From the NCBI RefSeq assembly GCF_000332195.1, contig NZ_KB235922.1:3073322-3137321 (forward strand): a DNA stretch of 64,000 bases. The letters run 5' to 3'. Below, piece by piece: positions 18,079-27,817 of the stretch. The translations under genes and the position numbers were made by a program. Origin of the DNA: Pleurocapsa sp. PCC 7319 (GTDB taxonomy: Bacteria; Cyanobacteriota; Cyanobacteriia; Cyanobacteriales; Xenococcaceae). A model generated the notes under the pieces. That model did no database searches, had not been told where the DNA came from, and was given only the letters and a program-made list of their open reading frames with translations. Every line of letters starts with the position of its first letter. The stretch's first letter is position 1.

Positions 18079-18362
18079 ATTGTTGACTCAACTGCGACAC
18101 ATTCTGTCATTTTTAGGTTGTGGGGAAGCACTATTCATACTAAATCCGTTTCGTATAGGTCACTTAAAAAATTGAGTAATAAGTAACGAGTAACGAGTAA
18201 CGAGTATTGGTGATTCTGATTTCAGAGTAAGACTTTTATGAAGAAATTAAACACTACCTTTGTTAATCGGATTTAGTATCACATCAGTCTTCTGAGCCAC
18301 CAACTCTACCTTACCGCGATCGTTGATTATCCATCCCTGAGCCTCAATAATTTTTTTCTCTG
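18079..18362 (-). pseudogene. tpsA C-terminal fragment interrupted by a MITE
   Basis: The last codons of a tpsA gene: on the minus strand IIEAQGWIINDRGKVELVAQ, then, beyond a 141-bp insertion, ASPQPKNDR and a stop. Homology to the other copies ends near 18362. With the orphan tpsA leader at 21232-21289 on the same strand it brackets the 18363-21231 gene block, as if that block replaced the body of a former tpsA copy. Confidence 0.85.
18138..18278. mobile_element. 141-bp MITE with 11-bp perfect inverted ends and TCA target duplication
   Basis: Begins TACTAAATCCG (18138-18148) and ends CGGATTTAGTA (18268-18278), perfect inverted repeats. It is flanked by TCA at 18135-18137 and 18279-18281. Intact tpsA copies have a single TCA at this point (ATTCACATCAG), which shows the precise insertion and the 3-bp duplication. 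Inside is a short tandem run of GAGTAAC-like heptamers (about 18183-18206). No transposase is encoded; the parent transposon is not in the window. Confidence 0.85.
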
Positions 18363-18472
18363 ACACCGGGACCCCAATCAACAAAAAAACTGGGTGACAT
18401 TAAGGAAGCTTGTAGTTACTTGATTAAAGACCGAGTGGAATACTTTAGTCTTAAGAAGATCTACCTAATGAA

Positions 18473-18535
18473 TCAGCGAAAGTTAGAGAGTGCCTATTTC
18501 TTTCGTTGATGACCAATTCGAGACTTTTTTCAGAT
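18473..18535 (+). promoter_or_regulatory. Hairpin plus CAGATG leader element, copy 2
   Basis: TCAGCGAAAG (18473-18482) and CTTTCGTTGA (18500-18509) pair over ten positions with one G-U wobble around a 17-nt loop, followed by ATTCGAGACTTTTTTCAGAT. Same arrangement as at 8899 and 57430. Ends about 80 bases before the PAP/fibrillin start. A G-U in place of A-U keeps the pairing, which favours an RNA or at least a selected palindrome. Confidence 0.6.
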
Positions 18536-18614
18536 GTTTGCTTATCTGAGAATTTATAAGATTGGAGTAATCGAGCATTGATAGATATTTTCAAATAAGC
18601 TCAACATAATAACT

Positions 18615-19385
18615 ATGAATACAGACAGCATAGATGCTCAAAGGGAAAAAGCAAAAGCAGATCTGAAAACAGCCTTAGCCACTCATAATGGTGATACAAA
18701 AGAGATCGCGGTAGCAGAAGCGATCGCTCTGTTATCTTCTCTTAATCCCACACCAAACCCAGCCCAGAATCAAACCTTGTTAGAAGGTAATTGGATACTG
18801 ATTAGTGCGCCCAATTTTCCTGGCAAACTATCAGATGAAGCCAACAGATATGTCTATACTTTGGGCAGATTAGCATTTAATAAGTTTGAACCTGCTAATC
18901 TTCGAGTTGCCATAGAGCGAGTTTCCCAACCAATCTTTTTTAAAGAACAAGAAAATGATTATAGCTACGATATCGTAGTGGAGTTCAAAATTATCGACGA
19001 AAATTTTCCCGAACTTCAAGGAGTAGTTAAAAATCTGGCAGTTTGCTCTCCTGTCGAAGACGATACATTGCAAGTAATGTTTACTGGCGGAGAATTAATC
19101 CCTGCCGTTGATAGCGATCGAGAACAGATTAAACAATGGTTGGAGATATTTGGTAGTAGTCAAACAAAGTCCCAGATTTCCTTATTAGAGCGTCTGACAT
19201 TTTGGTTGGTGCAGAAAATGTTCAGTATGAGTCAAGTATCTGCGATCGATCCAACAACAGGAAAACAATCCTTTGCGATCGATAAATCACCCAAAGGCAA
19301 ATTGAAATTACTTTATCTAGATGAAGAGTTGCGAATTACCCAGGGAAATCGAAAGTCAGTCTTAGTGTGTCAACGAGAAGTTTGA
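18615..19385 (+). CDS. PAP/fibrillin-family lipid-associated protein
   Basis: 256 residues, no signal peptide. The N-terminal helical part (AKADLKTALATHNGDTKEI) and LLEGNWILISAPNFPG match the start of the PAP/fibrillin (plastid lipid-associated) domain, a lipocalin-like family that in plants and cyanobacteria associates with thylakoid membranes or plastoglobule-like lipids. The C-terminus (LDEELRITQGNRKSVLVC) fits the family ending, RITRGNRGSLFV-like. It follows hairpin element copy 2 and is read in the same direction as the two genes behind it. It sits in a block flanked by tpsA fragments, hence a relocated segment. No clear Shine-Dalgarno. Confidence 0.8.
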   Translation: MNTDSIDAQREKAKADLKTALATHNGDTKEIAVAEAIALLSSLNPTPNPAQNQTLLEGNWILISAPNFPGKLSDEANRYVYTLGRLAFNKFEPANLRVAIERVSQPIFFKEQENDYSYDIVVEFKIIDENFPELQGVVKNLAVCSPVEDDTLQVMFTGGELIPAVDSDREQIKQWLEIFGSSQTKSQISLLERLTFWLVQKMFSMSQVSAIDPTTGKQSFAIDKSPKGKLKLLYLDEELRITQGNRKSVLVCQREV

Positions 19386-19676
19386 TTTCTTCAATAGCTG
19401 TTAGCTGTTAGCAATTAGCTTAAGTTAACTGTTGACATTGTCATTTGTATTCAGTGGGAGATTGTGACCCGCCACTGAATGATATGCCGCCAAACTTCGT
19501 TTTGGCGGTGGTCGTAGACCCATAGTTGTTAGCTACAAGACATTTAATCTTCTCACTTTAGAGCTAAAGGCTAAAGGCTAATAGCTAATAGCTTTAAAGA
19601 TAAGAACAGACTTTCAGAAAACAAGAAATACTTTCATCAGAAAACCTTAACTTAAATCGAATTGGAGGGCAATTTT

Positions 19677-20069
19677 ATGTTGACGGACGACCAAAGGGTT
19701 CTTAACCAACTCGCCTTTGCTAGGAGAAAACTTTTTGCTCCAGATATTCCTCTCTGCCTAAAAGCAATCTCCTATGTGCGAATCTGCTGTTCGGCGATGA
19801 AAAAGCTTGACTACTTCCCCTCAAATGATCGAGGGAGCAATGACCATAAGACACCTTATCTAAGTTTGTTGAAATCACTTTCTCAAAGGGATTCACAGTG
19901 GTGGAACAAATGCCAAGTTACTAATGAAGGAAGACTAAGGTCTGACGATCCCATTATCGATCAACTATTACAACCTTTAAATCACTTCATTGATTGCCAA
20001 ATGTTTAATACACTATCTGAAAATAGACCCGTAGATGAGCAATTTAAAGAACTCTCAAACCTACCTTAA
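19677..20069 (+). CDS. Conserved-looking protein of unknown function
   Basis: 130 residues from the ATG at 19677, preferred over an upstream TTG because GGAGG ends eight bases before it. Composition is ordinary and soluble, with several Cys (PLCLKAISYVRICCSAMKK) and no membrane segment. No family recognised. Its end overlaps the FAD-monooxygenase start by 35 bases, so the two are probably translationally coupled. The 19386-19676 gap before it contains only short GTTAGCT-like heptamer repeats and a hairpin CCGCCAAAC with GTTTTGGCGG. Confidence 0.6.
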   Translation: MLTDDQRVLNQLAFARRKLFAPDIPLCLKAISYVRICCSAMKKLDYFPSNDRGSNDHKTPYLSLLKSLSQRDSQWWNKCQVTNEGRLRSDDPIIDQLLQPLNHFIDCQMFNTLSENRPVDEQFKELSNLP

Positions 20070-21231
20070 AAAAGTCGGTATCATCGGGGCAGGTCCTGCT
20101 GGATTAGCCACAGCGATCGCCCTAAAACAACAAGGTATTGAAGTCCACATTTATGATCGAGCCAGAGCATTTCGACCTATTGGCGCAGGACTGACTCTGT
20201 CCCCTAACGGATTAAGAAGTTTAGCAGCGATCGCTCCAGATATCGCTCGGCAACTCAAACTACAAGGTTCTCAAATTAAACGATTCAAAGTCAGAACATC
20301 TAAAAGAGGATGGCCGATCATCACCCAACGCATATTTGGCGACAAATACGATCAGCCGTTTATGGCGATTCGTTGGTTTCACCTACAGGAAATTCTGAGA
20401 TCTCAACTGCCACCAGATAACTTTCATCTCGATCATCGATTAATTGCCTTTGAACAAAATCATCAGAGTGTCACGCTTTGCTTTGAAAATAATAAAGCTG
20501 CAACCGTCGATTTACTTATTGGTGCAGATGGTATTCGCTCTGTTGTTCGTAAACAGTTGTTTGGGGTTGAAAACCCGACCTATAGCGGTTGGATGACTTG
20601 GCGCGGGGTACTGAAATATCAACATCGTTTATTGCCTCCTCATCAAGCAACCGTGTTTGCCAATAAAGGAAAGATATTTCTAGTTATGGATAATGGAGAT
20701 GGGTATATTTCCTGGTCGCTGGAGATGCTTTCTGAAACAAGCCATCGATCCCAGAATGCCCAAGAAGTTAAAGAACGAGTTATTCAAGAACTGGCAAAAT
20801 GGCATCCTGTAGTGCAAAAAGTTATTGACCTAACGGATGCAGATATCATCGTGGAGAGACCAGTTGGCAAGCCCCTAATCTTGCCCAAATGGGGTGACAA
20901 CAGAGTAATTTTAGTGGGAGATGCAGCCCATTATATGGGACCTCATCTTGGACAAGGCACTAATACCACATTTGAAGATGTGTGGGAATTGTCTGCTTGT
21001 TTATCTAATTATGGCGATCTGGGAGAGGCTTTAGAATATTACGAAAAAAGTCGTATCGAGCGCACCACTATTGTGCAATATCGCACGCTGTTTTCTGCCG
21101 CTCAAATGTTCAATCCTTTCCTAAGTCCAAAACGGTTTTTTAATAAATCATTTGCAGCAGTGCCAGAACAAGCCCAAATTGGTCAAAAGGCTTTTTCGGA
21201 CTGGCTTTATGGGTATAATCTACCGTTTTAA
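20035..21231 (+). CDS. FAD-dependent monooxygenase (zeaxanthin-epoxidase/salicylate-hydroxylase-like)
   Basis: 398-residue class A flavin monooxygenase. FAD-binding GAGPAG at 18-23, DG motif in GADGIRSVVRKQLFG, and the GD motif in LVGDAAHYMGPHLGQG, in the order expected. Such enzymes use NAD(P)H and O2 to hydroxylate or epoxidise aromatic or carotenoid substrates; the substrate cannot be told here. The start overlaps the upstream gene and no other start precedes the Rossmann motif. The stop codon abuts an orphan tpsA leader, so the gene's 3' end marks a recombination joint. Neighbouring PAP/fibrillin suggests a lipid or carotenoid context, an inference. Confidence 0.88.
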   Translation: MSNLKNSQTYLKKVGIIGAGPAGLATAIALKQQGIEVHIYDRARAFRPIGAGLTLSPNGLRSLAAIAPDIARQLKLQGSQIKRFKVRTSKRGWPIITQRIFGDKYDQPFMAIRWFHLQEILRSQLPPDNFHLDHRLIAFEQNHQSVTLCFENNKAATVDLLIGADGIRSVVRKQLFGVENPTYSGWMTWRGVLKYQHRLLPPHQATVFANKGKIFLVMDNGDGYISWSLEMLSETSHRSQNAQEVKERVIQELAKWHPVVQKVIDLTDADIIVERPVGKPLILPKWGDNRVILVGDAAHYMGPHLGQGTNTTFEDVWELSACLSNYGDLGEALEYYEKSRIERTTIVQYRTLFSAAQMFNPFLSPKRFFNKSFAAVPEQAQIGQKAFSDWLYGYNLPF

Positions 21232-21289
21232 AGATACTTCTGATGGTAAATTTGGTTTAGATTATACAGCTCAAATCAGCACTGTTAGC
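21232..21289 (-). promoter_or_regulatory. Orphan tpsA leader at the end of the FAD gene
   Basis: Minus-strand tpsA leader (TATAAT at 21261-21266) whose start codon is gone: the expected CAT is replaced by the last codons of the FAD gene. It is identical to the leader at 24212-24269 together with the adjoining 3' end of the next tpsA, so the copy is recent. Confidence 0.75.
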
Positions 21290-24208
21290 TCAACGGCGAC
21301 ATATTTTGTCATTTTTAGGCTGTGGCGGAGCACCATTCACATCAGTCTTCTGAGCCACTAACTCCACCTTACCGCGATCGTTAATTATCCATCCCTGAGC
21401 CTCAATAATCTCTTTTTCTTCCTCTATTTCTCTATCTGCCCCTGCTTCCTTCACTGTCTCAACTTTCTCCGATTCTTCCCCAGTTGCAGGTGCTACCAAA
21501 TCTACGGTACTAATTTCCCCATCCCTTACTTGACTTGGATTTGGCGCTACACCACCTTTTCCTGTGACGATAAATTCACTTCCTTTTCCTTGCTGACAGA
21601 GATTTTGCGCTACTAATCCCACCACATCGATTAATGACATCGGCAACTCTTCCAATGCTTCGACGGGATTAACATCTAGTTGATTAATGGCGATCGCGCC
21701 ATCTAAGCCAAATTCTGAACTAGCATTAATATCATTGGTAACAGGATCGAGAGGACGTTCTTCAATTCCAAAAATTGAATTAGTAGAAATATTAATGTTG
21801 CCCCCCGTTCCTTGTGCCGCATTAGCAATAATATCGTTGTTTTGGTCGGAGAAAGCAACCACAAAACCAGCATCAATATCAATATTACCGCCATTAGCAC
21901 TATTGAAAGCTCTTGCTGAAATTAAACTTTCATCCCGTAGAACAATAGTATCAGCAATGCGGAGATTGATGTTGCCACTATTATCCGTTTCACCTTGACC
22001 TGAAGTGCTAGCAACAACTCGTCCATTAGCCAAAAACAAATTGGTAGCAGAGATGGTAATACCTCCCGCATCTCCTTCTGCATCTGAACTAACCCCACTA
22101 GTAGCACCACTAGAAAAACCTTCTGAAGTTTGACCATCAAAAGTTACATCTCCAGTAGCGAAAATATCCACAGTCCCGGCATTCCCTTGACCAAAAGTAC
22201 TAGCATCAACTCGTCCCCCATTGGTCAGAGTCAGATTAGTAGTACTAATGGTCACACCTGCTGCATTTCCTTCTGCATTTGAACTAACCCCACTAGTAGC
22301 ACCACTAGGAATACCTTCTGAAGTTTGACCATCAAAAGTTATATCTCCAGTAGCGGTAATATCGACTGTTCCGGCATTACCTCGACCCAAAGTACTAGCA
22401 TCAACTTTTCCCCCCTTGGTTAGAGTCAGATTATTAGTAGAAATAGTCACACCTCCTGCATCTCCTTCTGCATTTGAACTAACCAGACTAGTAGCACCAC
22501 TAGGAATACCTTGTGAACTTTCACCAGTCAAAATAATGTTTCCAGTAGCGGTAATATCGACCGAACCTGCATCCCCTCGACCAAAAGTACTAGCAGAAAA
22601 TTGTCCCCCCTTGGTTAGAGTCAGATTATTGGTGGAGATAGTCACCCCTTCTGCATCTCCTTCTGCACCAGGAGCAACCTGACTAGCAGCACCACTAACA
22701 AAACCGTCTGAAGTTTCACCATCAATAGTAATGTCTCCGGTAGCGGTAATATCGACCGAACCTGCATTCCCTCGACCAAAAGTACTAGCAGAGACTACTC
22801 CTCCATTGGTCAGAGTCAGATTAGTAGTACTAATGGTCACACCTGCTGCATTTCCTTCTGCACCTGGATTAACCTGACTAAAAGCACCACTACTATCAGA
22901 GCCATCTAAAGTTTCACCATCAAAAGTAATGTCTCCAGTAGCGGTAATATCGATAGTTCCGGCATTCCCTCGACCTCCTGTACTAGCGGAAACCTGTCCC
23001 CCATTAGTCACAGTCAGATTATTAGTGGAGATGGTCACACCTCCGGCATTTCCTTCTGCATCTGAAGCAACCTGACTAAAAGCACCACTAGGAATACCAA
23101 TTGAAGTTTCACCATCAATAGTTACATCTCCAGTAGCGGTAAGATCCACAGTTCCGGCATCACCTCGACCAAAAGTACTAGCATCAATATCTCCCCCATT
23201 GATTGCTTCAATTGAACCAGTATTAATCGCGATCCCGCCTGAATTACCCACTCCACCAGAAGCAACTTGATTAGTAATACGACTTTCATTCAGAGTGATC
23301 TTTTCCGCAACATCGATAGTCACATCTCCTGCTTGTGCCTCGGCAGATGTCGATTCAGCTCTAATTCCTGCGCTAATCAAACTAATACCTGCTAAATTTA
23401 AGTTACCAGCATTAACGGTAATACTCCCTCCCCCTGTTCCTCTGACATCTACATCCGCAGCATTGCTCAAATTAATATTTGCCTTGGTTACTCCCTCAGG
23501 AAAGCTGAGGCTACCATCAGAATTAATTCCTACAGTTCCCGCTTGAGATAATCCTCCTAATTCAATATTTCCCCCTCTGGCGGTAGCCCAACCCGTCTCA
23601 AAATCAATCTGACCGCCAATCAAAGCCAGATTATTTCCTGGGGCAACTTCTAAACCGACAACTTCTTGATTGCTATTTTGCCCTAAGGAACGGTTGATTA
23701 TTTGCCCTGGATTATCTTCTAAACCTAATCCTAGAGGCGCATTAATGGTTAATAAAGGCGGATTCTCAGAATCGTTGGCACTAAATTCAATCCCATCAGG
23801 AAACAAAATGCTACTGGCAGTACTGCCCAAAAATGAACCACCAATATTTAAAGAGGCATTTTGCCCAAAGATGATTCCCGCAGGATTAAGCAAAAATAAA
23901 CTCGCACTACCATTGGCTCGAATCAAACCATCAATGTTAGAGATATTCCCCCCAGTGACACGAGAAAAGATATTAGCAATATCATTGGCATTATTAAAGA
24001 AAGCTTCGCTGCCGTTGGGTACAGAAAACTGCTCAAAACTATGAAATAAATTGCCTCCTGCTTGATCGCCTTCGTCGATTCTGATGCCATTATCAATCGG
24101 AGTTACTGTGGTATTGGTCGTGCGATCTGGACTGATTTGTGCTTGAACGGGGGTGATCAACACACTACCCAGAAAAAACCCTAAGAGTATTGAAGAGCAA
24201 GGTTTCAT
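21290..24208 (-). CDS. TpsA-type filamentous haemagglutinin exoprotein, copy 3
   Basis: 972 residues. Signal peptide (MKPCSSILLGFFLG, PVQA), TPS domain with NPAGIIFG, about seven 65-residue beta-helix repeats, the conserved C-terminal NLCQQGKGSEF block and a KNDKICRR ending. Near the C-terminus it carries ERPLDPVTNDINASS, shared with copy 4, where copies 1, 2 and 5 have ERSSLPANETNDID. This shows segment shuffling between paralogues. The leader is intact. Confidence 0.9.
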   Translation of the reverse strand: MKPCSSILLGFFLGSVLITPVQAQISPDRTTNTTVTPIDNGIRIDEGDQAGGNLFHSFEQFSVPNGSEAFFNNANDIANIFSRVTGGNISNIDGLIRANGSASLFLLNPAGIIFGQNASLNIGGSFLGSTASSILFPDGIEFSANDSENPPLLTINAPLGLGLEDNPGQIINRSLGQNSNQEVVGLEVAPGNNLALIGGQIDFETGWATARGGNIELGGLSQAGTVGINSDGSLSFPEGVTKANINLSNAADVDVRGTGGGSITVNAGNLNLAGISLISAGIRAESTSAEAQAGDVTIDVAEKITLNESRITNQVASGGVGNSGGIAINTGSIEAINGGDIDASTFGRGDAGTVDLTATGDVTIDGETSIGIPSGAFSQVASDAEGNAGGVTISTNNLTVTNGGQVSASTGGRGNAGTIDITATGDITFDGETLDGSDSSGAFSQVNPGAEGNAAGVTISTTNLTLTNGGVVSASTFGRGNAGSVDITATGDITIDGETSDGFVSGAASQVAPGAEGDAEGVTISTNNLTLTKGGQFSASTFGRGDAGSVDITATGNIILTGESSQGIPSGATSLVSSNAEGDAGGVTISTNNLTLTKGGKVDASTLGRGNAGTVDITATGDITFDGQTSEGIPSGATSGVSSNAEGNAAGVTISTTNLTLTNGGRVDASTFGQGNAGTVDIFATGDVTFDGQTSEGFSSGATSGVSSDAEGDAGGITISATNLFLANGRVVASTSGQGETDNSGNINLRIADTIVLRDESLISARAFNSANGGNIDIDAGFVVAFSDQNNDIIANAAQGTGGNINISTNSIFGIEERPLDPVTNDINASSEFGLDGAIAINQLDVNPVEALEELPMSLIDVVGLVAQNLCQQGKGSEFIVTGKGGVAPNPSQVRDGEISTVDLVAPATGEESEKVETVKEAGADREIEEEKEIIEAQGWIINDRGKVELVAQKTDVNGAPPQPKNDKICRR

Positions 24209-24269
24209 TATAGATACTTCTGATGGTAAATTTGGTTTAGATTATACAGCTCAAATCAGCACTGTTAGC
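24209..24269 (-). promoter_or_regulatory. tpsA copy 3 leader
   Basis: Conserved leader with minus-strand TATAAT at 24241-24246, filling the gap to the stop codon of copy 4. Confidence 0.55.
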
Positions 24270-27200
24270 TCAACGGCGACATATTTTGTCATTTTTAGGC
24301 TGTGGCGGAGCACCATTCACATCAGTCTTGTGGGCAACTAACTCTACATTACCGCGATCGTTGATTATCCATCCCTGAGCCTCAATAATTTCTGTTTCTT
24401 CTTCTATTTCTCTATCTGCCCCTGCTTCCTTCACTGTCTCGACTTTTTCCGATTCTTCCCCAGTTGCAGGTGCTACCAAATCTACGTCACTAATCTCCCC
24501 ATCCCTGACTTGACTTGGATTTTGTGCTACACCACCTTTTCCTGTGACAATAAATTCACTTCCTTTTCCTTGCTGACAGAGATTTTGCGCTACTAATCCC
24601 ACTACATCGATCAGAGACATGGGTAACTCTTCCAATGCCTCGACGGGATTAACATCCAGTTGATTAATGGCGATCGTTCCATCTAAGCCAAATTCTGAAC
24701 TAGCATTAATATCATTGGTAACAGGATCGAGAGGACGTTCTTCAATCCCAAAAAGACCATTGTTAGTAATATTAATATTCCCCCCTCTCCCTTGTACTGC
24801 ACTCGCAATAATATCGTTGTTTTGGTTGGGGAAAGCAACCACAAACCCCCCATTAATATTGATATTGCCGCCATTAGCACCACGGTCTGCACTTGCCGAT
24901 ATCCGACTGCGATCGCGCAGGAGTAAGAAATCATCAATATTTAAAGTCATAATACCCCCTTGACCTTGTTCGGCAGTAGTTGAAGCAGAAATAGATGCTT
25001 CATTCTCCAGAGTTAAAGAATCTGTATTCAGCGTGAGATTCCCACCAATGCCATTAGCATTATTGGCATCGATCTCGCCTTGATTACTTACTTCCACCGA
25101 GCCAGCATTAATTTCCAGATTACCAGCAGCACCTGTTCCTGGGGGAAGTGGTTCTGGTCCTCCTTCAACCACTTTTTGAAAATTACCCACAGTGATTACT
25201 GCTTGATCTCGAAGGATTAATTGGTCAGTAGCTATGGATAAATTGCCACCGTTGCCATTACCTTCAATAGTATTAGCAAATAAACCACTAGGAAATGAAC
25301 CATTTGACCCAACCAATTCAATGGATTCTGAAGCTGTCACTGTCAAGTTTCCCGCATCCCCTCGACCAAAAGTACTAGCAGTAACTTGTCCCCCATTGGT
25401 TAGAGTCAGATTATTAGTGGAGATAGTCACCCCCCCGGCATCTCCTTCTGCGTCTGAACTAACCAGACTAGTAACACCACTACCATCAAAAGTGATGTCT
25501 CCTGTAGCGGTAATATCGACAGTTCCGGCATTTCCTTGACCATTAGTAGTAGCAGAGACTCTTCCTCCATTGGTTAGAGTCAGATTATTAGTGGAGATAG
25601 TCACCCCCCCGGCATCTCCTTCTGCGTCTGAACTAACCCGACTAGTAACACCACTAGCCAAATTTTGTAAATTTTCACCATCAAAAGTGATGTCTCCTGT
25701 AGCGGTAATATCGACAGTTCCGGCATTCCCTTGACCAAAAGTAGTAGCGGAAACCTGCCCCCCATTAGTCACAGTCAGATTATTAGTGGAGATGGTCACA
25801 CCTCCGGCATCTCCTTCTGCACCTGAAAAAACCTGACTAGCAACACCACTAGCCAAATTTTGTAAATTTTCACCATCAAAAGTGATGTCTCCTGTAGCGG
25901 TAATATCGACAGTTCCGGCATTCCCTCGACCTCCTGTACTAGCGGAAACCTGTCCCCCATTAGTCACAGTCAGATTATTAGTAGAGATGGTCATACCTCC
26001 GGCATCTCCTTCTGCATCTGAACCAACCTCACTAAAAGCACCACTACCAACACCATCAAAAGTGATGTCTCCTGTAGCGGTAATATCGATAGTTCCGGCA
26101 TTCCCTCGACCAAAAGTAGTAGCATCAACTTGTCCCCCATTAGTCACAGTCAGATTATTAGTAGAGATGGTCATACCTCCGGCATCTCCTTCTGCATCTG
26201 AACCAACCTGACTAAAAGCACCACTACTATCAGTACCTCCTAAAGTTTCACCATCAAAAATAATGTTTCTTGTAGCGGTAATACCTACCGAACCGGCAAT
26301 TTCTTGTTCAAAAAGTACTAGCAGAAATGCTTCCCCCATTGGTTAAAGTCAGATTAGTAGTAGAGATGGTCACACCTCCGGCATCTCCTTCTGCATCTGA
26401 ACCAACCTGACTAAAAGCACCACTACTATCAGTACCTCCTAAAGTTTCACCATCAAAAATAATGTTTCCTGTAGCGGTAATACCTACCGAACCGGCATTT
26501 CCTTGTCCAAAAGTACTAGCAGAAATGCTTCCCCCATTGGTTAAAGTCAGATTAGTAGTAGAGATGGTCACACCTCCGGCATCTCCTTCTGCACCTGGAG
26601 CAACCTGACTAAAAGCACCACTACTATCAGTACCTCCTAAAGTTTCACCATCAAAAATAATGTTTCCTGTAGCAGTAATACCTACCGAACCGGCATTTCC
26701 TTGTCCAAAAGTACTAGCAGAAATGCTTCCCCCATTGATTGCTTCAATTGAACCAGTATTAATCGCGATTCTGCCTGAATTACCCACTCCACCAGACTCA
26801 ACTCGATTTGTAATACGACTATCATTCAGAGTTATCTTTTCAGCCACATTGATAGTCACATCTCCTGCTTGCGCCTCAGCAGATGTCGATTCAGCTCTAA
26901 TTCCTGCGCTAATCAAACTACTACCGAATTCTCCTGCTGCTACATTTAAGTTACCAGCATTAACGGTCACACTTCCTCCTCCTGTTCCCCTGGCATCTAC
27001 ATCCGCAGCATTGCTCAAATTGATATTTGCCTTGGTTACTCCTTCAGGAAAGCTGAGGCTACCGTCTTCATTAATTCCCACTGTTCCTGCGACTGATAGA
27101 CCACCTAATTCTATGTTTCCCCCCATGGCAGTAACTTGACCACCCTCAAAATCAATCTGACCACCAATCAAAGCCAGATTATTTCCTGGGTCAACTTCTA

Positions 27201-27756
27201 ATCCGACGTTTTCTTCTAAACTATTTTCGACAACTGAACGATTGACTATTTCTCCAGGATTATCTTCTAAACCTAATCCCAGAGGCGCATTAATGGTTAA
27301 TAAAGGCGGATTCTCGGAATCGGTAGCACTAAATTCAATTTCATCAGGAAATAAAATGCTACTGGCAGTACTGCCCAAAAATGAACCACCGATATTTAAA
27401 GAGGCATTTTGCCCAAAGATAATTCCTGCAGGGTTAAGCAAAAATAAATTCGCACTACCATTGGCTCGAATCAAACCATCAATGTTAGATATATTTCCTC
27501 CTGTGACACGAGAAAAGATATTAACGATATCATTAGCATTATTAAAGAAGGCTTCGCTGCCATTGAGGACAGAAAACTGCTCAAAACTATGAAATAAGTT
27601 GCCTCCAGCCCGATCGCCCTGGTCGATTCTGATGCCATTATCAATCGGAGTTACTGTGGTATTGGTCGTGCGATCAACACTTATTTGTGCTTGAACGGGG
27701 GCGATAAGCACACTACCCAGAAATAACCCTAAGAGTATTGAAGAGCAAGGTTTCAT
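24270..27756 (-). pseudogene. TpsA exoprotein, copy 4, broken by a single-base frameshift
   Basis: Two frames, 26308-27756 (signal peptide, TPS domain and first repeats) and 24270-26339 (remaining repeats and C-terminus), together form one tpsA of about 1160 codons. At 26310-26314 there are five A where the sister repeats have four (GTCCAAAAGTAC), which shifts the frame. Nearby substitutions also depart from the repeat consensus (EIAGSV for GNAGSV, ATRNIIF for ATGNIIF), so real decay is more likely than a read error. The C-terminal half has an extra beta-helix segment (SIELVGSNGSFPSGLF to LTLENEASISAS) not found in the other copies. Confidence 0.85.
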
Positions 27757-27817
27757 TATAGATACTTCTGATGGTCAATTTGGTTTTGATTATACAGATT
27801 AAATCAGTACTATTGGC
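27757..27817 (-). promoter_or_regulatory. tpsA copy 4 leader
   Basis: Conserved leader with minus-strand TATAAT at 27789-27794, between copy 5 and copy 4. Confidence 0.55.

Noticed and set aside
18138-18278. Reading the MITE as an IS630/Tc1-type insertion with TA duplication
   Set aside because: The uninterrupted paralogues have no TA at the site, and the duplicated bases are TCA.
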